Below are positions 40,506 to 50,563 of a DNA stretch of 64,000 bases, in pieces; the stretch's first letter is position 1; each line of letters opens with the position of its first letter. This DNA is from Streptomyces sp. NBC_00663 (GTDB lineage Bacteria; Actinomycetota; Actinomycetes; Streptomycetales; Streptomycetaceae): assembly GCF_036226885.1 (NCBI RefSeq), contig NZ_CP109027.1, forward strand, positions 4,960,001 to 5,024,000, given 5' to 3'. Position numbers and translations under genes: made by a program. Below the pieces are notes generated by a model. It saw only the letters and a program-made list of their open reading frames with translations. It did no database searches and was not told the DNA's origin.

Positions 40506-41482
40506 CGACCGGCACCGAGACCACCGAGACCCCGACGGCGGCGCCCCTCGCGTCGCCTTCGGGCGTTGCCCCGCGCAAGAGGCCGACGGGCCACCGCCGC
40601 CTCCTCACCCGCCGCGACCGGATCACCCTCGGTCTGATGGCGGGCGTCCCCACGATCCTGCACGTCGCCCTGGTGTGGCTGACGGCTCTGGCGTCCATCG
40701 CGCTGGCGTTCACCACGTGGGACGGCATCGGCTTCGACTCCATCAAGTGGGTCGGCCTGGACAACTTCCGTGAACTGTTCACCACCAACCCGCAGTTCTG
40801 GCCCGCGGTCCAGCACAACGTGATCTGGTTCGTGGTGCTGATCCTGCTGCCCACCCCCTTCGGCCTGTTCCTGGCCGTCCAGCTGGACAAGAAGATCCGC
40901 TTCAGCCGCGTCTACCAGACCGCGTTCTTCCTGCCCGTCGTCATGTCGATGGCCGTCATCGGCTTCGTCTGGCAGCTCATCTACAACCCCGACACCGGCC
41001 TGATCAACAGCGTGATCGGCGCCAACACCCCCGGCCACTACATCGACTGGATCGGCGACCCCGACCTCAACCTCTGGGCCATCCTCGTCGCCGCCTCCTG
41101 GCGCCACGCCGGCTACATGATGATCCTCTACCTCGCCGGCCTCAAAAGCGTCGACCCGGCCCTGCGCGAGGCCTCCGCACTCGACGGCGCCGGCGAATGG
41201 CAGACCTTCAAGAACGTCATCTTCCCCACCCTGCGCCCCACCAACACCGTCGTCCTGGTCGTCACCATCATCGAAGCCCTGCGCGCCTTCGACCTGGTCT
41301 TCGTCTTCAACAAGGGCGCCCAGGGCACCGAACTGCTCTCGATCCTGGTCACCAACAACATCATCGGAGAGTCCAGCCGCATCGGCTACGGCTCCGCCAT
41401 CGCCGTCGTCCTCCTGGTCATCTCCCTCGCCGTGATCGTCCCCTACCTGATCGCGACCTTCCGGAAGGAGCGGCGAGCATGA
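40502..41482 (+). CDS. Sugar ABC transporter permease (MalF-like)
   Basis: 326 residues. It overlaps the binding-protein stop by ATGA. Six membrane helices are preceded by a basic N-terminus. The EAA loop for ATPase contact reads REASALDGAGEWQTFKNVIFPTLRPT. Confidence 0.92.
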   Translation: MTTGTETTETPTAAPLASPSGVAPRKRPTGHRRLLTRRDRITLGLMAGVPTILHVALVWLTALASIALAFTTWDGIGFDSIKWVGLDNFRELFTTNPQFWPAVQHNVIWFVVLILLPTPFGLFLAVQLDKKIRFSRVYQTAFFLPVVMSMAVIGFVWQLIYNPDTGLINSVIGANTPGHYIDWIGDPDLNLWAILVAASWRHAGYMMILYLAGLKSVDPALREASALDGAGEWQTFKNVIFPTLRPTNTVVLVVTIIEALRAFDLVFVFNKGAQGTELLSILVTNNIIGESSRIGYGSAIAVVLLVISLAVIVPYLIATFRKERRA

Positions 41483-42357
41483 GCGGAATCGCCCTGCGCG
41501 GGAAGCCGGTACGCCCGGCCCGGATCCTGCTGCACACCTTCCTCATCGTCACCTCCCTGGCGTGGCTCGCCCCGCTGCTGTGGGCCCTGTTCGCGGCCCT
41601 GCGCCCCTACGCGGAGACCAGCGAGAAGGGATATGTGTCCTGGCCCGACAAGCTGAGCCTGGACAACTTCAGCAACGCCTTCCAGCAGTCCGACATGCTC
41701 CACTACTTCGGCAACACCCTGCTCATCGCGGTCCCGGCGGTCCTGGTGACCCTGCTGCTGTCGTCGATGGTGGCCTTCTACGTCAGCCGCTTCGACTTCC
41801 GCCTCAACCTCGCCCTGCTCCTGGTCTTCACCGCCGGCAACCTGCTCCCCCAGCAGGTCATCATCACCCCGCTGTACCGGCTGTACCTGCTGGTGGACCT
41901 GCCGGGCATCACGATGAGCGGCAAGCTGTACGACTCCGCCCTCGGCCTGGTCCTCATCCACGTCGCCTTCCAGTCCGGCTTCTGCGCCTTCGTCCTCAGC
42001 AACTACATGCGCTCCCTCCCGCACGAGCTGACCGAGGCCGCCCTCGTCGACGGCGCCTCCGTATGGCGCCTGTACTGGCAGATCACCCTCCCCCTGTGCA
42101 AACCGGCCATGGCAGCCCTCGCCACCCTGCTCTCCATCTGGATCTACAACGACTTCTTCTGGGCCATCGTCCTCATCTCCACCGGCGAGAACATGCCCAT
42201 CACCTCGGCCCTGAACAACCTCTCCGGCCAGTACTTCACCGACCCCAACCTCGTCGCCGCCGGCGCCCTCCTCACCGCCATCCCCACCCTGATCGTCTAC
42301 TTCACCCTGCAACGCCAGTTCGTGAGCGGCCTCACCCTGGGCGCCAACAAGGGCTGA
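41479..42357 (+). CDS. Sugar ABC transporter permease (MalG-like)
   Basis: 292 residues. It overlaps the previous permease by ATGA. Six membrane helices; the EAA loop reads TEAALVDGASVWRLYWQITLPLCKP. The partner permease and binding protein are directly upstream. Confidence 0.92.
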   Translation: MSGIALRGKPVRPARILLHTFLIVTSLAWLAPLLWALFAALRPYAETSEKGYVSWPDKLSLDNFSNAFQQSDMLHYFGNTLLIAVPAVLVTLLLSSMVAFYVSRFDFRLNLALLLVFTAGNLLPQQVIITPLYRLYLLVDLPGITMSGKLYDSALGLVLIHVAFQSGFCAFVLSNYMRSLPHELTEAALVDGASVWRLYWQITLPLCKPAMAALATLLSIWIYNDFFWAIVLISTGENMPITSALNNLSGQYFTDPNLVAAGALLTAIPTLIVYFTLQRQFVSGLTLGANKG

Positions 42358-42384
42358 GCCCCTCGTACTTGAAAGAGAACCACC

Positions 42385-43698
42385 GTGCTTCACTCCTTCA
42401 CCCCGGTCGCCTCCGTCCCGGTGGACCTGGCCAACGCCCGTGTCCACGAGGAGGGTTGGCAGTCCTGGAGCCCCAGCGGCGGCTACGCCCTCGGCGACCG
42501 GCCGTACCGCCCGACGAACGACAACTGGGCGACGGTCTGCTACCGGCCCGGCGTCACCGTCCCCGAAGGAGCCTTCCAGGGAGAGGGGTTGCTGGCCCTG
42601 GACCCCGGTGACGGCTCCCCGGTCCGCCTCTGGGCGGCCCCGGACCCGGTCCGCGAGGTCCCGTCCATCAGGCTCGTCCTGGCCGGGACCGTCGCGGAGG
42701 TGAGCGCCGACGGCCCGGTGAAGGAGTGGACGGGCACGGATGTCCAGTCGCTGCTGGGGGAGTGGGCGGAGACGCTCGGAGTGACGCCCCCGCGCCCGGC
42801 ACCCACCGTCTGGTGCTCCTGGTACGAGTACTTCACCCAGGTCACCGAGGACGACATCCACGAGAACCTGCGCGCGATGGACACCCTCGACCTGCCCATC
42901 GACGTCGTCCAGATCGACGACGGCTACCAGAAGGCCCTCGGCGACTGGCTCACCCTCTCCGGCCGCTTCCGCTCCCGCCGGCACATCGCCGACGCGATCC
43001 GCGCCCGGGGCCGCCGGGCCGGCATCTGGACGGCACCCTTCCTGGTCGACCCGGCGAGCGACCTGGCCACCGAGCACCCCGACTGGCTGGTCCGGGACAC
43101 CGAGGGCGGCTTCACCCACGCCGGCCGCAACTGGGGCCACGACCTGCGCGTCCTGGACACCACCCACCCCGAGGCCGCCGCATACCTGACGGACGTCTTC
43201 CGCACCCTCCGTACCGAGGGCTACGACTACTTCAAGGTCGACTTCCTCTACGCGGGCGCCCTGGACGGCGTACGCCACGCGCCGGTCGACGCGCTGGAGG
43301 CGTACCGCTCCGGCATCGCGCTGATCCGCGAGGCGATCGGGACGGACGCCTACCTGCTGGGCTGCGGTGCCCCGCTCCTGCCCTCCATCAGCCTCTTCGA
43401 CGCCATGCGGGTCAGCCCCGACACGGCCCCGCACCGCCGCCCCGAGGCCGGCGACTACAGCCAACCCGGGCAGGATCCGGCCGAGTTCACCGGCGTCGGA
43501 CGCCAGTGGCAGCACGGCCGCCTCTGGGTCAACGACCCCGACTGTCTGATGGCCCGCCCGGCCGTGGAGACCCGCGAGCGCTGGGCGGCGCACGTCGAGG
43601 CGACCGGCGGTCTGATGGCCTCCAGCGACCGGCTGCTGTCCCTGGACCCGTGGGGTGTGGCCACAACGCGCCGACTGCTGGGCGGAGATGACCGGTGA
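42385..43698 (+). CDS. GH36 alpha-galactosidase
   Basis: 437 residues, shorter than the usual 650-750-residue GH36 enzymes because the N-terminal beta-sandwich is reduced. The barrel is recognisable: PTVWCSWYEYF, DVVQIDDGYQ, the nucleophile Asp in YDYFKVDFLYAG, LLGCGAPLLPS, and the acid/base Asp in MRVSPDT. No signal peptide, so imported alpha-galactosides are split in the cytoplasm. It is the last gene of the ABC transporter operon (27-bp gap). Confidence 0.9.
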   Translation: MLHSFTPVASVPVDLANARVHEEGWQSWSPSGGYALGDRPYRPTNDNWATVCYRPGVTVPEGAFQGEGLLALDPGDGSPVRLWAAPDPVREVPSIRLVLAGTVAEVSADGPVKEWTGTDVQSLLGEWAETLGVTPPRPAPTVWCSWYEYFTQVTEDDIHENLRAMDTLDLPIDVVQIDDGYQKALGDWLTLSGRFRSRRHIADAIRARGRRAGIWTAPFLVDPASDLATEHPDWLVRDTEGGFTHAGRNWGHDLRVLDTTHPEAAAYLTDVFRTLRTEGYDYFKVDFLYAGALDGVRHAPVDALEAYRSGIALIREAIGTDAYLLGCGAPLLPSISLFDAMRVSPDTAPHRRPEAGDYSQPGQDPAEFTGVGRQWQHGRLWVNDPDCLMARPAVETRERWAAHVEATGGLMASSDRLLSLDPWGVATTRRLLGGDDR

Positions 43699-43770
43699 AC
43701 CCCCGATTACTTCCGCCGCCGGCCGCGGTCGTAGAGGGTGACACGGACACAACGAAAGGACGTGAGTCAC

Positions 43771-43977
43771 ATGACCGAGCCGGTGAAGGGCCCCGCCAGC
43801 TACTTCCCCTCCATCGAGAAGAAGTACGGCCGCCCGGTCGAGGAGTGGCTGGAGCTGATCCGCAGCTCCCCGCTGACCCGGCACATGCAACTCGTCACCT
43901 GGCTCAAAACGGAACACGGCCTGGGCCACGGCCACGCAAACGCCCTGGTCGCGCACACACTCGCCGAGGGGAAGTAA
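43771..43977 (+). CDS. DUF4287 small protein
   Basis: 68 residues. The ATG at 43771 is 15 bp after AAAGGA. The sequence GPASYFPSIEKKYGRPVEEWLELI and HMQLVTWLKTEHGLGHGHANALVAHTL is the DUF4287 pattern, common in actinobacteria without known function. Confidence 0.85.
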   Translation: MTEPVKGPASYFPSIEKKYGRPVEEWLELIRSSPLTRHMQLVTWLKTEHGLGHGHANALVAHTLAEGK

Positions 43978-44090
43978 CGGGGGACCGACCGTGCCGCCCA
44001 AGGCCCGGAGCGTGGTGACACCGGGCCTACTGTGCGCTCGGGCCGCCTGGCCAACAGGGTCACCGGGCCCCGGTGGCAGGATCCAGCGGC

Positions 44091-44834
44091 ATGGGAACTG
44101 AACAGCAGGACGACCGTCCCGTGGCCCTGGTCACCGGGTCCACCTCGGGCATCGGTGAGGCCGTCGCCCGGCGGCTGGCCGGGGACGGGGCGCGGGTCGT
44201 CGTGCACTCGCGCCGCAGCACCGACGCCGGCGAGGCGCTGGCGGCCGAGCTCGGCGGGACGTACGTACGGGCGGACCTGGAGGTGGAGGAGGAGACCCGG
44301 GCCCTGGTCGGCGCGGTCCTCGACCGGTACGGCCGCCTCGACGTCCTGGTGAACAACGCGGGCATCAGCTGGCCCATCCCGCACGCCGACCTGGCCGCCG
44401 CGACCCCGGCGGACTGGCGCCGGCTGCTGGAGGTCAACCTGATCGCGCCCTGGGTGCTGTGCACGGAGGCGCTCCCGGCGCTCCGCGAGTCACCCGGCGG
44501 CGGCTGTGTGGTGAACGTCACCAGCCATGCCGGGGTGCGCCCCAAGGGCTCCTCCGTCCCGTACGCGGCGAGCAAGGCCGCCCTGAACCATGTGACGCGC
44601 CTGCTCGCCGCCGCGCTCGGCCCCGACGTCCGGGTCAACGCCGTGGCGCCCGGCCTGGTGGACACCCCGATGACGAAGGACTGGACGCAGGCCCACGAAC
44701 TCTGGCGCGACCGCGCCCCGATGCACCGCCCCGCCCAACCCGCCGACGTGGCCGACCTGGTGGCCGCGCTGATCGCCCACCGCTATCTCACCGGCGAGGT
44801 GATCGTGCTGGACGGTGGCCTGAATCTGACGTGA
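44091..44834 (+). CDS. Short-chain dehydrogenase/reductase
   Basis: 247 residues. The cofactor motif is TGSTSGIGEA, the NAG motif NNAGIS, the catalytic Ser lies in NVTSHAG and the YxxxK pair in YAASK; the C-terminus APGLVDTPM to TGEVIVLDGG is complete. Monocistronic by spacing. Substrate unknown. Confidence 0.9.
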   Translation: MGTEQQDDRPVALVTGSTSGIGEAVARRLAGDGARVVVHSRRSTDAGEALAAELGGTYVRADLEVEEETRALVGAVLDRYGRLDVLVNNAGISWPIPHADLAAATPADWRRLLEVNLIAPWVLCTEALPALRESPGGGCVVNVTSHAGVRPKGSSVPYAASKAALNHVTRLLAAALGPDVRVNAVAPGLVDTPMTKDWTQAHELWRDRAPMHRPAQPADVADLVAALIAHRYLTGEVIVLDGGLNLT

Positions 44835-45013
44835 GCGACCGCGCACGCGCCTCGGGGCCGAACCAGATTCCTGGCTCGGCCCTCTGAACTGTGGGGGGTC
44901 TTTGAACTTACGATGATCGGCGTCCCAACGCCCGCCCAACGTGCCCTCAACGCCCGCCCGGCATCCGCCCAGTGACCACCTTGCACCCATATGTCTGAGA
45001 ATCGGCCAGCCAA

Positions 45014-46420
45014 TTGATACCTGGAGAGTCGCGGGACCTCTCGCGAATACGACGAAGATCGGCATCCGCCGCGTGGCGTCGGCCACAGGTCCTCCTGTGG
45101 GCCGCGGCCGGTGCGGTCACCCTCGGCTTCCTTGTCGCGCTGGAGATCACCGCCCGCCACTACGGCCTGCCGGGCCCGCTCACGACTCAGGTCAAAGAGG
45201 TGATATTCCCGCCTAAGTCAGGCTTCCTGCTCTACGGCAGCATGGCCCTGATGATGGTGGTGCTCACCCGGCGCGAGCGATTCATCGCGCTCGGCGTCGC
45301 ACTCGGCATCGACGCGGTCCTGCTGTTGCTGCGCTGGGCGACCGGCACCGGACTGCACGGCGGCCACCCGTTCGGGAACGGGGCACTGTGGGTCATCCTG
45401 GGCTGCGCGGTCATCGCCGTCACCCGCCGCACCGGCCACGAACGCGTCCTGCTGCTCAAGGGCGTGGGCCTGGCCCTGCTCCTGGTGGCCGGCCGCAAGA
45501 CCGGCGACACCTGGCTGCTCATCACCGCCAAGGCCCGCCCGACGGTCCTCGACCCGTATCTGGCGGTCGCCGACCACGCGCTGGGCGACCCGTCCTGGCT
45601 GGCCGGCCGCATGCTCAAGGCCACGGGCCCCGTCGGCGCCCACTTCCTCGACCTCGTCTACGGCCAGCTCGCCGTGGCCGCGGTCGTCGTCTCCCTCTAC
45701 GGGCTGCGCAACGTGGCGGCCGAACGCCGCTTCCCCCGCCACCACCTGGTGCGCACCTTCCTGGTCATAGGCCTGCTCGGACCCGGCATCTACATGATCT
45801 TCCCGGTGGTCGGCCCGGTCTTCGCCTACGGCACGGGCGTCGAACACTGGCAGCCGGACGGCCTGTGGACCCACACGCCGGCCACCGCCCAGTGGATGGT
45901 GGGCGACTTCTGGCCGCACACCCCACCCCCGCTCACCGACCCGCAGCCCATCCCGTTCGACGAGCTCACCCCGCGCAACTGCATGCCGAGCCTGCACACC
46001 GCGTGGGCCACCGCGATCTTCATCCACTCCCGCAAGGGCCCCGCGCTCCTGCGCCACGGGGGCACGTTCTGGCTGCTCGCCACGCTCACGGCGACCCTCG
46101 GCTTCGGCTGGCACTACGGCACCGACCTCGTCGCCGGCGTGGTCTTCACCCTCACCATCGAGGCGGGCCTGCGCGCCCAGGCCCGCGGCTGGGACCGCAC
46201 GGCGACCCACCTGGTCGGCTACGGCACGGCGGTTTTCACGGCGCTCCTGCTGTCGTACCGCTACCTCTCGATGGAGATGGCCCTCCACGCGTGGCTGTAC
46301 GGGCCCCTGGTGCTCCTGGCGATGGGGTCGGTGATCTACGCCTACGTCCGCATCACACGGTCGTGGGAGCGGGAGGTCACCCCGGTACCGGAGAGGGAGC
46401 CGCAACCGGAACCGGTATGA
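45014..46420 (+). CDS. PAP2-family membrane phosphatase/inositolphosphotransferase-like
   Basis: 468 residues from a TTG at 45014, the only start compatible with a basic N-terminus before the first helix; the ribosome site is weak. About ten membrane helices. PAP2-type catalytic motifs are PRNCMPSLHTAWA (Ser-Leu-His) and FGWHYGTDLVAGVV (His-Tyr-Gly-Thr-Asp), the form found in Aur1/Ipt1-like PAP2_3 proteins. It probably dephosphorylates or transfers a lipid phosphate on the outer face of the membrane. Confidence 0.82.
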   Translation: MIPGESRDLSRIRRRSASAAWRRPQVLLWAAAGAVTLGFLVALEITARHYGLPGPLTTQVKEVIFPPKSGFLLYGSMALMMVVLTRRERFIALGVALGIDAVLLLLRWATGTGLHGGHPFGNGALWVILGCAVIAVTRRTGHERVLLLKGVGLALLLVAGRKTGDTWLLITAKARPTVLDPYLAVADHALGDPSWLAGRMLKATGPVGAHFLDLVYGQLAVAAVVVSLYGLRNVAAERRFPRHHLVRTFLVIGLLGPGIYMIFPVVGPVFAYGTGVEHWQPDGLWTHTPATAQWMVGDFWPHTPPPLTDPQPIPFDELTPRNCMPSLHTAWATAIFIHSRKGPALLRHGGTFWLLATLTATLGFGWHYGTDLVAGVVFTLTIEAGLRAQARGWDRTATHLVGYGTAVFTALLLSYRYLSMEMALHAWLYGPLVLLAMGSVIYAYVRITRSWEREVTPVPEREPQPEPV

Positions 46421-46499
46421 CACGGGGCGCCCCGACGCCGGAGGGTCCTGTCGTGGTGGGCCCGCCCGCGTCGTGGTGCGCCCCTCGTACCCTGTCCCC

Positions 46500-47456
46500 G
46501 TGCCGTCCTCCCGTCTGCATCGCGTCGCCGTCCTTGTGCTCGTGGGCGCGAAGCCGCTCGACGTCGGCATTCCCGCGCAGGTGTTCACGACCCGCGCGAG
46601 CATGCCGTACGAGGTGCGCGTGTGCGGGGCGGCCCCCGGCCTGGTGACCGGCGCCGACGGCCTGTCGTACCACGTCGCCCACGGCCTCGACGCGCTCGCG
46701 TGGGCGGACATCGTCTTCATCCCCGGCTACCGGTTCCCCGACCGCGAGGACCCGCCGCCCGCCGTCGTCGACGCGCTGATCGCCGCGCACACCCGGGGCA
46801 CCCGGCTCGCCGCCATCTCGACGGGCGCCTTCGCCCTCGCCGCCACGGGCCTGCTCGACGGCCGCCGCGCCACGACGCACTGGCACTACACCCGGGCGCT
46901 CGCGGCGAAGCACCCGCTCGTCCAGGTCGACGAGAACGTCCTGTTCGTCGACGAGGGCAGCGTGCTCACGTCGGCGGGTGCCGCCTCCGGAATCGACCTG
47001 TGCCTGCACATCCTGCGCGGCGACCTCGGCGTGGCCGCCTCCAACCACGCTGCCCGGCGCCTGGTCGCGGCCCCCTACCGCAGCGGCGGACAGGCGCAGT
47101 ACGTGCCGCGCAGCGTGCCCGAGCCGCTCGGCGAGCGGTTCGCCCGCACCCGGGAGTGGGCGCTGCACCGGCTGGGAGAGCCCCTCACCCTCGACATGAT
47201 GGCGAGGGAGGCCGGGGTGTCGGCGCGTACGTTCTCGCGACGCTTCGTCGAGGAGACCGGCTACACGCCGATGCAGTGGGTGATGCGCGCCCGCATCGAC
47301 GTGGCCCGTGAACTGCTGGAGCGTTCGGAGCGGAGCGTGGAGCAGATCGCCGCCGACGTCGGTCTGGGCACCGGCGCGAATCTGCGGCTGCACTTCCAGC
47401 GCATCCTCGGCACGACCCCGAGCGACTACCGGCGCACGTTCACCCGGGGCGAGTAG
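46500..47456 (+). CDS. GlxA-type AraC-family regulator
   Basis: 318 residues. The GTG at 46500 lies close behind a TACCCT box, so the mRNA could be leaderless. The N-terminal DJ-1/PfpI-like domain covers VAVLVLVGAKPLDVGIPAQVF to SAGAASGIDLCLHIL, and the C-terminal AraC domain has two helix-turn-helices (LTLDMMAREAGVSARTFSRRF; SVEQIAADVGLGTGANLRLHF). The nucleophile-elbow Cys is replaced by Ser (ISTGAF), as usual for regulators. Target unknown. Confidence 0.9.
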   Translation: MPSSRLHRVAVLVLVGAKPLDVGIPAQVFTTRASMPYEVRVCGAAPGLVTGADGLSYHVAHGLDALAWADIVFIPGYRFPDREDPPPAVVDALIAAHTRGTRLAAISTGAFALAATGLLDGRRATTHWHYTRALAAKHPLVQVDENVLFVDEGSVLTSAGAASGIDLCLHILRGDLGVAASNHAARRLVAAPYRSGGQAQYVPRSVPEPLGERFARTREWALHRLGEPLTLDMMAREAGVSARTFSRRFVEETGYTPMQWVMRARIDVARELLERSERSVEQIAADVGLGTGANLRLHFQRILGTTPSDYRRTFTRGE

Positions 47457-47584
47457 CGAACCCCGCGGGCCGCTGCCGCCTGGCGCGATCCTTTTGAACC
47501 ATGGCGTTGTCGCCACTGTCCGGCCCGGACACCGCGCGCGACGCTGGAGTCGAACCCGCACCGCACGGACATCAAGGGGCATTC

Positions 47585-48583
47585 ATGACTCGCATCGCGA
47601 TCAACGGATTCGGCCGCATCGGACGCAACGTGCTGCGCGCACTCCTGGAACGCGACAGCGACCTCGAAGTCGTCGCCGTCAACGACCTCACGGAGCCCGC
47701 CACCCTCGCCCGGCTCCTGGCGTACGACTCGACGGCCGGCCGCCTGGGCCGCCCGGTGACCGCCGACGGGGACACGCTCGTGGTCGACGGCCGCCGTATC
47801 AAGGTGCTGGCCGAGCGCGAGCCCGCACAGCTCCCCTGGGCCGAACTCGGCGTCGACATCGTCCTGGAGGCCACCGGCCGCTTCACCTCGGCGAAGGCGG
47901 CCCGCGCCCACCTCGACGCGGGCGCGAAGAAGGTGCTCGTCAGCGCCCCGTCGGACGGCGCCGACGTCACCCTGGCGTACGGCGTCAACTCGGACGCCTA
48001 CGACCCGGAGATCCACACGATCGTCTCCAACGCCTCCTGCACGACCAACGCGCTCGCGCCGCTGGCCGCGGTCCTCGACGAGCTCGCCGGCATCGAGCAC
48101 GGCTTCATGACGACGGTGCACGCCTACACCCAGGAGCAGAACCTCCAGGACGGCCCGCACCGCGACGCCCGCCGCGCCCGCGCCGCCGGCGTCAACATCG
48201 TGCCGACCACGACGGGCGCCGCCAAGGCGATCGGCCTGGTGCTGCCGAACCTCGACGGCAAGCTGTCCGGCGACTCCATCCGGGTCCCGATCCCGGTGGG
48301 CTCGATCGTCGAACTCAACACGACCGTCGCCCGCGACGTGACCCGCGACGACGTCCTGGCCGCCTACCGCACCGCCGCCGAGGGCCCGCTGGCCGGCGTC
48401 CTCGAGTACTCGGAGGACGCGCTGGTCTCCTCCGACATCGTGGGCAACCCCGCCTCCTCGATCTTCGACTCCGCCCTCACGCGCGTGGAAGGCCGCCACA
48501 TCAAGGTCGTCGCCTGGTACGACAACGAGTGGGGCTTCTCGAACCGAGTGATCGACACCCTCCAACTCCTGGCCACCCGCTGA
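47585..48583 (+). CDS. gap: Glyceraldehyde-3-phosphate dehydrogenase (type I)
   Basis: 332 residues. The ATG at 47585 follows AAGGGG. The NAD domain starts TRIAINGFGRIGRNVLRALL; the catalytic Cys is in SNASCTTNALAP and the His in MTTVHAYTQEQ. The C-terminus WYDNEWGFSNRVIDTL is standard. It catalyses NAD-dependent oxidation of glyceraldehyde 3-phosphate. It is followed by a terminator that reaches the tRNA-Ser insertion site of the mobile element. Confidence 0.96.
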   Translation: MTRIAINGFGRIGRNVLRALLERDSDLEVVAVNDLTEPATLARLLAYDSTAGRLGRPVTADGDTLVVDGRRIKVLAEREPAQLPWAELGVDIVLEATGRFTSAKAARAHLDAGAKKVLVSAPSDGADVTLAYGVNSDAYDPEIHTIVSNASCTTNALAPLAAVLDELAGIEHGFMTTVHAYTQEQNLQDGPHRDARRARAAGVNIVPTTTGAAKAIGLVLPNLDGKLSGDSIRVPIPVGSIVELNTTVARDVTRDDVLAAYRTAAEGPLAGVLEYSEDALVSSDIVGNPASSIFDSALTRVEGRHIKVVAWYDNEWGFSNRVIDTLQLLATR

Positions 48584-48602
48584 CCCACACCCCCAACACG
48601 AC

Positions 48603-48632
48603 GAAGGGCCCCACCTTGCGGTGGGGCCCTTC
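48603..48632. terminator. GAPDH terminator at the element's left edge
   Basis: A 13-bp perfect stem GAAGGGCCCCACC with a TTGC loop; its right arm is part of the 88-bp attachment repeat. A similar hairpin with a different loop lies at the right end (63191-63224). Confidence 0.85.
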
Positions 48633-48710
48633 GACATCGTGCCCGGTGAGGCACTGGCGGAGGATACGAGATTCGAACTCGTGAGGGGTTGCCCCCAACA
48701 CGCTTTCCAA
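48623..48710. repeat. Left attachment site (88-bp direct repeat, 3' part of tRNA-Ser)
   Basis: Identical to 63214-63301. It carries the 3' 56 nt of tRNA-Ser(GGA), from the anticodon loop to CCA (48655-48710, minus strand), plus the tRNA trailer. After 48710 the sequence departs from the tRNA, so this is a truncated, non-functional copy left by integration. Confidence 0.95.
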
Positions 48711-48828
48711 CTGTGGTGGTGGGCTGCGGGGGTGTGTTCGGGGACGTTCACCTGCGGTCATGTTGGTCCGCCATCCGCCACGGGGGGGTGGCCACGGTCT
48801 GGCCTGAACAGCCGTGAACGAGACTGAA

Positions 48829-48849
48829 TGAGACGGAAACTGAGACGGA
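48829..48849. repeat. Left copy of a 21-bp end repeat
   Basis: Two TGAGACGGA units separated by AAC; identical to 63164-63184 at the other end of the element. In the circular form both copies would flank the attachment core, as integrase or excisionase arm sites do. Confidence 0.6.
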
Positions 48850-48986
48850 AGGCCGATCGGCTGACGCACCTTGCAACCTCCGCAACGTGATCTTCTCGGA
48901 GGTGCTTCACCGGAAGAAAACACTGTTTTTCCAACACGGGCTGGTTGCGGGTACCACGATGTACGCACCACCGTGAGAGGGCAACT

Positions 48987-50252
48987 ATGACCACCACCCT
49001 TGCCAAAGGCGGCAACGCTGTCTTGTCCGGAGCGGTCTGCCGCGTCACCCTCACTTCTCGCACTACGGGCATCGACGTGTCTGCTGTCTTGCTTGCGCAG
49101 GACGGAAAGGCGCGGAGTGATGACGATCTGGTCTTCTACAACCATTCGTCGCAGGATGGGGTCGTGCTGAACGGCCAGACGATCGTTGCGGATCTGACCG
49201 CAGTTCCTGCGACAGTCGACCGGGTTGCGATCGTCGCCAGCATCGACCCGGAACTGTCAGTCCTCCACTTTGACGAGAGCAATACCCCTCATGCCGCCAT
49301 CGAGTGTGGAAGCGCACCGATCACGTTCGCGCCGCCGCCGCTGACACACCGAGAGACAGTAGCTGTACTCGTTGAGCTCTACAGACGAGCAGGCGGTTGG
49401 AAGGTAAGGGCAGTAGGCCAAGGATGGGACACGGGGCTGGCGGGACTGGCAACAGATGTTGGCATTGTGGTAGATGACCCCGGGCTGTCCGCGGCGCAAC
49501 CTCCAACTGCTGCGACAGCCACGCACACTCAGCCCAGTCATGCTGCCCCACCACGCCCCATCTACGCACCGACCATCTCATCGCCAGTTCCACCGATCCC
49601 GCTGACGTCGCCCAATCGCCCTCTTGTCCCGCTGGGCAAAGTCGCTCTCACCAAGGCTGGTCAGGCGACTATTGACATGCGCAAGGACGACCCCAGCCTT
49701 GTCGTGACGGCCACGCTCGAATGGAACGGCGGAAGCGCGGCCCGAAGACGATCCGGCGCAGACCTCGACTTGTACGCGCTCTATGTTCCGGGGAGCCATG
49801 TCACCCCGCAGGGCAAGCGCCCGAACAAGTCAGAGCAGGTCATCTACTACCGTCAGCTCGGATCGCCCGTTGCGCCGCCCTACATCGCCCTGGACGGCGA
49901 TTCCCGGGCGCCAGGCCGCGAGACGATTACCATCCGTCGCCCGGACCTACAGGGCTACGTATTTCTGTGTGCCTACAGCGCGGTGGAAAACGGTACGGGT
50001 TCATTCAAGTCCTACGGTGCTCGGGCAGTCGTCACCGACGGGCGGGGATCCACGGTGACGGTGCCCCTGTTCAACAACCGCAACTTGTCTTACTGGGTCG
50101 CCATCGCCTTGATCGACTTCACAGTTCCCGGTGGTGCCCAGATCCGGCACGTCGAGAAGTACAGCGGCAACCACGTCGAGGCTCGCCCCACCCTCTACTC
50201 GAACGGGAACTTTCGTATGAGCACGGGAAGGGTCGAATTCAAAACGAGATAG
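48987..50252 (+). CDS. TerD-domain protein (tellurium/stress resistance family)
   Basis: 421 residues. The ATG at 48987 follows GAGAGG. Two TerD-like beta-sandwich domains: residues 1-150 (GIDVSAVLLAQDGKARSDDDLVFYNHSSQDG is the classical start) and about 215-420 (GADLDLYALYVPGSH; YVFLCAYSAVENGTGSFKSY). A Pro/Thr-rich linker joins them. TerD proteins bind calcium and support stress or phage resistance. It is the first cargo gene after the left attachment site. Confidence 0.85.
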   Translation: MTTTLAKGGNAVLSGAVCRVTLTSRTTGIDVSAVLLAQDGKARSDDDLVFYNHSSQDGVVLNGQTIVADLTAVPATVDRVAIVASIDPELSVLHFDESNTPHAAIECGSAPITFAPPPLTHRETVAVLVELYRRAGGWKVRAVGQGWDTGLAGLATDVGIVVDDPGLSAAQPPTAATATHTQPSHAAPPRPIYAPTISSPVPPIPLTSPNRPLVPLGKVALTKAGQATIDMRKDDPSLVVTATLEWNGGSAARRRSGADLDLYALYVPGSHVTPQGKRPNKSEQVIYYRQLGSPVAPPYIALDGDSRAPGRETITIRRPDLQGYVFLCAYSAVENGTGSFKSYGARAVVTDGRGSTVTVPLFNNRNLSYWVAIALIDFTVPGGAQIRHVEKYSGNHVEARPTLYSNGNFRMSTGRVEFKTR

Positions 50253-50563
50253 TCGTCAGCGCGTCTCAGAATCAGGCAGCAAGAGCCCGCCGGCCCTCAG
50301 CCTGCGAAGCTAAGGGCATTTGGCGCCTGGCCCCGGGGCTGACCTGAGGCGGAGCGGTATCGGCGCATGGTGGGCGGTGGGCTGGTTCGTAGGTGTTCTC
50401 GGCATGGTCGGGCACGGGTCTGGCACGCCGCAGTTCGGCTCCTCGTCCGAGCTGCGGCGTGCTCCATGCTTCAGGCGTTGACGAAGGAAGGCGGGGTACC
50501 GAGCCACATCGTTCCGGAACTCCCATCTGCCTGCGGCCTGGCCAGTTTTGAGCCAGCGTGCGA
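50253..50563. other. Intergenic region between converging TerD-domain and TIGR02391-type genes
   Basis: No convincing gene, RNA or repeat is seen in these 311 bp. Base composition is lower in GC than the chromosome but not distinctive. Confidence 0.5.

Noticed and set aside
48655..48710. A second tRNA-Ser gene at the left element boundary
   Set aside because: Only the 3' 56 nt are present; the sequence beyond the anticodon loop cannot complete the anticodon stem, D-arm or acceptor. It is the left attachment site.
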